Positions 57,701 to 64,000 of a stretch of 64,000 bases of DNA are shown here, one piece after another. The DNA lies in NCBI GenBank assembly GCA_035772405.1, contig JAYKKM010000051.1, positions 792,001-856,000 on the forward strand, given 5' to 3'. Under the pieces are notes generated by a model that was given only the letters and a program-made list of their open reading frames with translations, was not told the origin of the DNA and did not search any database. The translations under genes were made by a program, and so were the position numbers. The first letter of the stretch is position 1. Each line of letters starts with the position of its first letter. The DNA comes from Chrysogorgia sp. JL179-B06 (lineage: Eukaryota > Cnidaria > Anthozoa > Scleralcyonacea > Chrysogorgiidae).

Positions 57701-58024
57701 TAGTGTGAAAAGAAATCCTTCACAATAGTGTGAAAAGAAATCCTTCACAATAGTGTGAATAGAAATCCTTCACAATAGTGTGAATAGAAATCCTTCACAA
57801 TAGTGTGAATAGAAATCCTTCACAATAGTGTGAATATATAGAAATCTGCACAATCTATAGACTAAAACCACGCTATTGTTATGCTATTGTAACTGTCTCG
57901 TCGCGTCCTCCCCAAAAGCCCCCGCGCGCTCAGCCCCCGCAAGTCGCGCAAAGCAAAACAAGCGCCTGAGTACGAGGCTGCTATTGTAAAGGGTTTCGTC
58001 GCATAGTGTTTCTACCACTCAATG
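51765..58024. mobile_element. Inverted-repeat frame enclosing the satellite
   Basis: CATTGAGTGATAGAAACACT.. (51765-51787) and ..AGTGTTTCTACCACTCAATG (58002-58024) are inverted over 23 bp with one mismatch. They lie at the outer edges of the 25-bp array. ACTCAATGACGTCAT at the right end also occurs in the arms of the MITEs at 34313 and 34821, suggesting one foldback family. Confidence 0.65.
51783..57853 (+). repeat. 25-bp satellite, about 6 kb (roughly 240 units)
   Basis: Each unit has the interrupted palindrome TTCACAATAGTGTGAA followed by TAGAAATCC (or AAGAAATCC). Units are head to tail with few substitutions. Variant units recur in the same order (CAACAG, then AGCGTG, then a one-base-short GAAACC, then two AGCATG units). 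These blocks start near 52652, 54078, 54801 and 56600, showing higher-order duplication. Stops occur in every frame, so it does not code. Confidence 0.97.
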
Positions 58025-58735
58025 ACGTCATAAATTAATTGGAGCGACTGCATTTGCCAGCAATAAAAAATAGGTACGCAATGCGTACATGCGTCTACGT
58101 TTGGACGTTGGGATGGGACGGAATTATTATCGTGGCACAAATGTATGGTAATAAAACTGGAAACAATTAATATTTGGTATTTACATTCGTTGGAAGTAAT
58201 TGCTATAATGATTTCAGGTGCAGGAAAATCATTACTTTACACATGAATTGGTGTACTGGTGCAACAAACATATATCTTGTGGTAAAACTATACACCCATT
58301 AGTGATATAGCCCATTGTTTATCTGATGCATTGACTGCATATATACATGGGTATGGTGCTACACTACCTATTTGCACTACCGCATTGTAGTATTTTACCA
58401 CTTAGTGTTGGGTTATTAGACAACTTGCATTTTGGGTAAGAAATACAGAATTTATTTAACACTAAAAAGACGAGAAAAAAAGAAATAATACCCAAGTAAA
58501 GTGGATTTTCCCTTTAAATATAATTTCGTCATATAAATTAATTATATCTGATTTCAGAGGTGTAAAAATTGGATACAACATCTGAAAAGTACGTTTTTAA
58601 TGTCACTGACGAGAATGAGATGGTTATTAAAACGTGAATCAAAACCTCTCAAAGGTTGTATACTGACGAAATAGTGAATAGAAGGTCTGAGGTTTCGAGC
58701 GAATGCCCCCCCTGTCAGAGAGTGAACATAAAGTA
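58025..58735. other. Non-coding DNA
   Basis: AAAATAGGTACGCAATGCGT (58068) relates to 31480-31505. AGGTGCAGGAAAATC at 58218 mimics an exon start but is not supported. No gene. Confidence 0.45.
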
Positions 58736-58835
58736 AAATAAAAACTCCTTCGCGATGGAGAGCGAAGGTTACAATGATGTACTGGTTCGATTGATATATG
58801 TACTGTCCAGTATGCGGCAGTCACTATGTACTAAA
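58736..58835. repeat. SINE family 1 body fragment
   Basis: GAGAGCGAAGGTTACAATGA, TGTACTGGTTCGATTGATAT and GCGGCAGTCACTATG match the body at 13655-13715. Confidence 0.75.
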
Positions 58836-59040
58836 ACATACCAAGCTCTCCCTTCACTATAGTAGTGTATATTTGACACACATAATTATAGCCTAGTCGC
58901 ACAAGCTCAGTTTCTTTCTTTCTTTCTTTATTTATTTAATGTTATTTATACACGGTATGCTTATCAGCTATATTATAATAAAATATTTAAAAATTAAAAA
59001 GCTGTTTTTCAAAGGGCCGTGTATCTAATCAATTAACTAA

Positions 59041-59098
59041 CTAATTTACTTACAAATTAACTTAACCAACTAACTAACTAACTAACTATAACTAACTA

Positions 59099-59134
<36 letters not shown>

Positions 59135-59135
59135 C

Positions 59136-59173
<38 letters not shown>

Positions 59174-59175
59174 AT
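59041..59175 (+). repeat. (AACT)n microsatellite
   Basis: About 130 bp of ACTA tetramers with a few TA insertions. Confidence 0.95.
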
Positions 59176-59799
59176 TATTTACAATTCAATAGGTTAAAAT
59201 CATAAAAACCAACAATACAAATATAGAACTATTACTAAAAAAAACTAACTATATACAAGTTAAGATAATTTTAATGAAAATAAATTTAATTTGCTGAATT
59301 CCAGATCATGACACCTCGATAACTAAAACTTTATTTCATAGCATTAGTATTCGGTTTTTCAAGCATTAGTTTTCATAGCATTGGTATTACTAATTAATAA
59401 GTACTTTAAATAGGAGAGTGGAGACGTTTGGCTAGGGATGGGGCGTTAGGAGTTAGGGTTATAAAATCCACTATAGGCGTGGACTAATGGTTAGTATTAG
59501 AAAACCATTAGGCGGGAGGTTAGAAAACCATTAGGCGGGGGGTTAGGGTTAGGATCTAAGTTGTTTTGGGGTTAGCAGTTCCAAGATGTATTTTATCATA
59601 CAGACATGTCCGCGTATACTAAAAAAGATCGTCCAGAAGACGACTAAGACCTAGTACCTCTCGGTCACATCAACTGCGAGTGTACCATTCAACTTTGAGG
59701 CCCAAAACTGCCCTTCTCACATCTTTCCCACACATTTAAAAATGGGCTCTCGACCCTCGGCCAGAAACCTTCATCTCAACTTGGCAGCTCTACTTGTTT

Positions 59800-60062
59800 T
59801 TTTCTATAAAAAAATTATATCTTCACATATGAAGATGATAACTTCACTTTGAACAGTGAAGGTATCATTTTTATCTTTACTCTGAAGTTATCATCATGGA
59901 TATTTCATCGATTTCAATATAATAAACAGAACATTACATGACTGCTTGGAGATACGAATTTTATCTTCTCGTGATGATATATCTCACTCGTTATCGCTTC
60001 GCGCACTCGTGAGAGATATTACTATCACTTGAAGATAACATTCGAATCTCCCATTTTGAATG
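59800..60062. mobile_element. Hairpin-rich element, uninterrupted copy
   Basis: TTATATCTTCACATATGAAG, TTTCATCGATTTCAATATAA and ACAGAACATTACATG match the split copy at 41685-42370. GAGATACGAATTTTATCTTC and ATATCTCACTCGTTATCGCT are inverted by GTGAGAGATATTACTATC..GAAGATAACATTCGAATCTC. Confidence 0.75.
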
Positions 60063-60134
60063 ATGATATACATCATACAATAGGACAATCTTGTATGATG
60101 ATATTCATCATAGAACTACTCACCCCAAAACAAC

Positions 60135-60614
60135 TTAAAGTGCCTATGACACGAAAATTAAGTTTGTCTTATATGAAAGAGCACTTAAAATGACAGAGTA
60201 ACATCTTTTGTAGATTTTCGTTTTCTTGCTTCGTTGCTTAGATATTTCAGTTTGTATCATATGCAAATGACAATGGCGTGACGTACACGTGCATAATGAC
60301 TTATCAGAGAAGGTTATATATCTTTGTTATTATCACAGAAAATCACTTGAAATTCTACATGTTCCGTGTTGTGGGAAGTACTCACGCACATGCTTCATTC
60401 AAATTAAATTTGGTTTTATATTAGCAAAGATAAATAGCCTTCTCTGATAAGTCATTATGCACGTGTACGTCACGCCATTGTCATTGCATATAATACAAAC
60501 TGAAATATCTCAGCAACGAAGCAAGAAAACGAAAAACTACAAAAGATGTTACTCTGTCATTTTAAGTGTTCTTTCATATAAGACAAACTTAATTTTCGTG
60601 TCATGGCACTTTAA
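60135..60614. mobile_element. TTAA-flanked hairpin MITE with long arms (480 bp)
   Basis: TTAA (60135-60138) AGTGCCTATGACACGAAAAT at the left, ATTTTCGTGTCATGGCACT TTAA (60611-60614) at the right. The arms run about 170-180 bp with few mismatches, including ACGTACACGTGCATAATGAC. It interrupts a GGTTAG core. Confidence 0.9.
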
Positions 60615-60893
60615 ATACTAACCTTAATACCAATACTAATAAAAGGATCGTCCAAACGACGACTCAGACCTAGTACCTCACGGTCACCTCAACTGTGAGT
60701 GTACCATCTAGCCACGACCCTTCAATATTGCCATTTTCCTTAAATACCGTGAGATTTTTTAGATCTCCCGTTAGACTTGGAGGTTAGTGCAAAATCCTGG
60801 AGACTCACGGGGAAACCGTGAGACTTGGCAGCTCTGACCTAGTATTTCATCTACTCTCTATAATAACCACAGCACAGCGAGTCGTAACGTCTA

Positions 60894-61253
60894 TTAGTGA
60901 AGCGAGTTTAACAGTAAAGCGGGTTTATTTGGTATTTACACAATAATTGTATTAAATCGCTATTAAAATGTTCTTACTTGTTGATTGTGTCGACAATCAG
61001 GAAAAATTACAGACAACCAGACCAGAAAGGCACTAATTCTGAATTTAAATTTGACAATCGCGCGCGCGAGGGGGCGGGTCAACCAGTCAACGTAAAGACT
61101 AAAATCGTTACCTTTCTGGTCTGGTTGCCTGTAATTTTTCCTGATTGTCGACAATAAAATTAACATGTAAGAACATTTTAATAGCGATTTAATACAATTA
61201 TTGTGTAAAAAATACCAAATAAACCCGCTTTACTGTTAAACTCGCTTCACTAA
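60894..61253. mobile_element. Long hairpin MITE (360 bp)
   Basis: TTAGTGAAGCGAGTTTAACA at the left and TGTTAAACTCGCTTCACTAA at the right. Arms of about 150 bp pair nearly throughout, including GGAAAAATTACAG and CAGACCAGAAAGG, around a loop with CGCGCGCGAGGGGGCGGG. The loop differs strongly in GC content from the arms. Confidence 0.92.
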
Positions 61254-61254
61254 A

Positions 61255-61905
61255 GGAGCTGTTATACGATGCTGTTATACAAATCATTGAATGTTGCAAG
61301 AAAAATCGCATCGTGTAACACCCCGTAGCAACTTGCGATTTTGTTATTTTTGCCGTGTTGCAAGTTGCAAGAAAAGTTGGATGGATTCTACTTTTTGCTG
61401 CAACTTGCAACAAAGTTCGCAAGTTGCTGAACGTGTAACACCCGTCCTGCAACTTGCGACACAATTATATTCAATGCTAACCAATCAGGTGTAAGAACGT
61501 TAGGATACCGCGTGCACTAGAGACTGGGCCAAACGATTCTGGAATAAACAATATGGCGGACCAGTTTTGCAATGACAATAATGACGTATCCGAAGAAATT
61601 TACGAGCTAGGAGATATAAACGAGGAAAGTGTAGACGTTTCTAAAACTAGGAAAACACCCAACAAAGAGCATCGACAAAAGGATGAAGAAAAGATTCAAA
61701 TCATTAATGAGCTAAAAGACCATCCTGTTAGGGCTTTTCTCTTTCTATCCGTGGTAGCCATTTTGAAAAGTTAGCTAGTGCTGCTGACCAGTTGTAACAC
61801 TGACTCAACTCTACGCCTGTTGCAAGTTGCAAACCCTTTCTGCAACTTGCGATTTTTTTCCATGGGTAAATTTGTTGCAAGTTGCAACGACTCCCTGTGT
61901 AATAA
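61255..61905. mobile_element. Possible element with TTGCAACTTGC subterminal repeats
   Basis: GTTGCAAGTTGCAA or CTTGCAACTTGC-type motifs cluster on both sides (61290-61460 and 61815-61895) of a small ORF. Such motif clusters are common binding sites near transposon ends. I could not fix terminal repeats. Confidence 0.45.
61553..61774 (+). CDS. Small ORF, possible transposon accessory or exon fragment
   Basis: ATG (CAATATGGCGG context) opens 73 codons: MADQFCNDNNDVSEEIYELG, then acidic and charged sequence, KDEEKIQIINELKDHPVRAF and LFLSVVAILKS before TAG. The EEKIQIINELKDHP stretch resembles the first helix of Myb/SANT-like (MADF-type) DNA-binding domains found in Harbinger-type transposons. 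Similarity is only by eye and the domain is incomplete. It lies between clusters of TTGCAACTTGC motifs. Confidence 0.35.
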   Translation: MADQFCNDNNDVSEEIYELGDINEESVDVSKTRKTPNKEHRQKDEEKIQIINELKDHPVRAFLFLSVVAILKS

Positions 61906-62290
61906 TTGAATACTCAAAAGGCGGAAAGTCAATCTACAGCCGAACCTCTCGGTACGGACACCTCTCTAATGTGGACACCTCTCCATTACGGACACGTTGT
62001 CAGGTCCCGGCAAAATGCTCACTCTTTGCTTAAAAAATACCTCCATAATACGGACACTAGAAGAGCTTTTGTTTTCACTGTAATAAATTTGTTTACCTTA
62101 ATTTGTTTTCTTTTCAGGAATGCTTTGTGTACTTTAGATCATAGTGAGATAATCAGAGTTAACAGCAAAGTGCATGATCTCTCTTAAAATATTTGATCTG
62201 TCTGAAAATACTTCGGGGCTGATACATGGAGAAATGTCATGTCGGACTAATTGGTTTCATTTCAGTCAACCGGGTAGAACTAAGAAGTTC
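61906..62290. other. Non-coding DNA
   Basis: CGGACACCTCTCTAATGTGG, CACCTCTCCATTACGGACAC and TACCTCCATAATACGGACAC (61955-62060) are imperfect repeats of about 25 bp. Open frames across them are not supported. Confidence 0.45.
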
Positions 62291-62452
62291 GATATGAGGA
62301 AATAACACGGTTGAGAAGAATTAATGAAAAATCTCGCGCGCGTTTAGCCAAATATTCATAATACCACGAGTGCGAAGCACGAGTGGTATTATGAATATTT
62401 CGCCAAACACAAATGCGATTTTTCATTAATTCTTCAAGAACAAGTGTTATTT
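62291..62452. mobile_element. Hairpin MITE
   Basis: GGAAATAACACGGTTGAGAA and TTAATGAAAAATC at the left are inverted by GATTTTTCATTAATTCTTC..GTGTTATTTCC at the right; the tip holds TACCACGAGTGCGAAGCACG. Related to the diverged copy at 2430-2830. Confidence 0.88.
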
Positions 62453-63408
62453 CCTTTTAATCCTTTTTTAATAAATTTTACGCGTTCATTAGCCAATCAG
62501 GAATGAGTAAAATTGATTGAAATGGTATTACATGAGAAATTTCAGGTCAGGCTGAAAGTCGGGAATTGCATTGAGTAAGGTTTTTTCCGTTTCCGCATGC
62601 GTAATGAACTTTCACAAACTCATTGCAGCTCGGACTGAAATGTTTGGCGATTACATGACAAATTTCGGCCCGGTTGACCTGAGCTGAATTTTTGCCATGT
62701 TTGTGAGGCACCGTGGACAGCCAACTGGGCTGAGATTTCAGCTATAAGTCTTCATGTAATCCGCTTAGACTGACGCAACAATGATCATAAGATAATCGCC
62801 AGCGAACGGAATCCTATCAGCATTGTAATCACATTAGCTTTATATAAAATGCAGTCGATTTTTTACGATGCTATAGTACTATGGTTTGTTTTCCCATATA
62901 CAGTCACTGACACCTAGGTCTAAGACGCGGGCCAATTTCGCGCCGAGCTACTCTAACGTCCGTTTTAAGGGAGCCCCAAGTCTTAGAGCTGTGTTTCACA
63001 TGAGACAAAATAACGAGGGATGTGGCGACCTAAACAGAACGTAGTTAAATGTTAGTTAATAAAAACACATACTCTGATTAGCCACTATATAAACATGCTG
63101 CATATCTCGATAACGGCATAAAATGCTCACGTGACACGTTGACGTAATTGACGGTTGAGAAATTCTGATACATTTTTACAAAATACATGATTACAAAAGA
63201 CTGGTACATTTAACCATAATTCCTTGCGCGCAATAAACATTGAATCTCGCAGAAATATCAGAAGCTGGAGTTTCAAAAAGATTAAATTTGGTAAAAAGGA
63301 ATCTTTAACGTATTCGTGTAACAAAGTAAATTACAATGTATATCATATGAAAAGGAGATATAAGAGAAATTCAATGTGTCGAAAAATACTTAAGGAAGAG
63401 TAGTTACG
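62453..63408. other. Non-coding DNA
   Basis: TGAGAAATTTCAGGTCAGGC, GACAAATTTCGGCCCGG and GAGATTTCAGCTATAAG (62530-62745) look like pieces of one decayed repeat. No gene seen. Confidence 0.4.
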
Positions 63409-63456
63409 AATATTCATGGACGACGTTTTGGACGATGTGTCCTTCTTCAGGTCTTA
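63409..63456. repeat. Short dispersed repeat, second copy
   Basis: CGTTTTGGACGATGTGTCCT and flanks match 28672-28720. Confidence 0.6.
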
Positions 63457-63474
63457 AGGTGGCTCCCTACTGTT

Positions 63475-63996
63475 TCTTGAAGGGTCCCATGGATATTTCA
63501 AAAAATATTGAAACTAAAGCTATGATAGAATAACTTTCAGGGCATCAAATACTATTAATGGCTAAAGTGTTTCATCTGTTGCTATGACAACAGTGACGTT
63601 TCAAAATGGCCGAAAATGAACATTTAATCTAATTTATTTCGCAAACGAGTCGGTGACCCCCGATTTAATTAATAAATAGGCAGATTAAAAAACAATTCTG
63701 TGGATTCATGTTTTTTTAGTTTTTAAATAAATTGGATGCACAGAATTTTTTTTAAATTTGCCCATTCATAAATTAAACTAAAAGAAATGTTTAAATGCAA
63801 AAAAAATCGGGATCACCGACTCGTTTGCGAAATAAATTAGATTAAATGTTTATTTTCGGCCATTTTGAAACGTCACTGTTGTCATAGCAACAGATGAAAC
63901 ACTTTAGCCATTAATAGTATTTGATGCCCTGAAAGTTATTCTATGCATAGCTTTAGTTTCAATCTTTTCCGAAATATCCATGGGCCCTTTTCGAGA
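63475..63996. mobile_element. Giant near-perfect palindrome at the window end
   Basis: TCTTGAAGGGTCCCATGGAT at the left is inverted by ATCCATGGGCCCTTTTCGAGA at the right. The arms (about 200 bp or more each) include GGCATCAAATACTATTAATG, ATGACAACAGTGACGTTTCA and GCAAACGAGTCGGTGA, around a loop near 63680-63790. It may extend past the window. Confidence 0.92.
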
Positions 63997-64000
63997 TTGA

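Larger units (their letters stand above)
59430..60719. mobile_element. Composite of GGTTAG core and 21151-type arms
   Basis: Core GGCGGGGGGTTAGGGTTAGG (59535) with TCTAAGTTGTTTTGGGGTTA is joined to an arm at 59627-59690. A second core piece (CACCCCAAAACAACTTA, 60121) leads, past a TTAA element, to another arm at 60646-60719. Both arms point the same way and match those of 21151-21794. Confidence 0.7.

Noticed and set aside
51783..57853. CRISPR-like array
   Set aside because: Units are contiguous 25-mers without unique spacers and the context is animal DNA. It is a satellite.
58209..58245. Possible second GTPase exon (ATTTCAG then GTGCAGGAAAATCATTAC)
   Set aside because: It gives GAGKSLLYT then a stop, repeating a P-loop-like string after the first; no switch regions follow. 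Chance similarity.

Overview
This window reads as nuclear DNA of an animal with a compact-exon, intron-rich, AT-rich genome. Small exons with clean GT/AG borders are scattered in a large excess of non-coding DNA, and that DNA is packed with inverted-repeat (foldback) transposons, tRNA-derived SINE-like repeats, LINE remnants and minisatellites. There is no bacterial gene density, operon, RNA operon or CRISPR array. The repeat style (hairpin MITEs with CCTCGTACCCAGG-type and CCTCCGCAGG-type ends, GGTTAG-rich cores) suggests a marine invertebrate, perhaps a cnidarian. That placement is an impression, not a demonstration.

Layout. (1) 1-2,170: no gene recognised; an imperfect tandem duplication, one copy carrying a MITE with a 9-bp target duplication. 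(2) 2,176/2,219-18,993 (+): a nine-exon gene of unknown function assembled from splice signals and frame continuity; its introns hold a LINE tail, hAT pieces, SINEs and hairpin MITEs. (3) 19,000-27,420: mostly repeats, including a LINE 3' remnant, a 644-bp inverted-repeat element containing a LINE PHD-finger/endonuclease fragment, a TTAGGG-like minisatellite, and two weak exon candidates. (4) 27,517-37,112 (+): the best identified gene, SPT2 (SPTY2D1 family, H3-H4 chaperone), in five exons; its last exon looks shortened by one missing base. (5) 37,200-47,800: a dense nest of foldback elements. (6) 47,817-47,907 (+): the first coding exon of a Ras-like small GTPase, ending inside its P-loop; the rest of the gene was not found and may lie beyond the window. 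(7) 51,765-58,024: about 6 kb of a 25-bp satellite enclosed by a 23-bp inverted repeat. (8) 58,000-64,000: SINE fragments, nested foldback elements, several long near-perfect hairpins and a small ORF that may be a transposon accessory gene.

The three gene models lie on the + strand and nothing suggests they cooperate: one is a chromatin factor, one a signalling GTPase, one unknown. The most notable signals are the inverted-repeat-bounded satellite with higher-order structure, the apparent frameshift in SPT2, families of TTAA-flanked and 9-bp-TSD foldback elements with empty-site evidence, and a core sequence reused between different terminal repeats.
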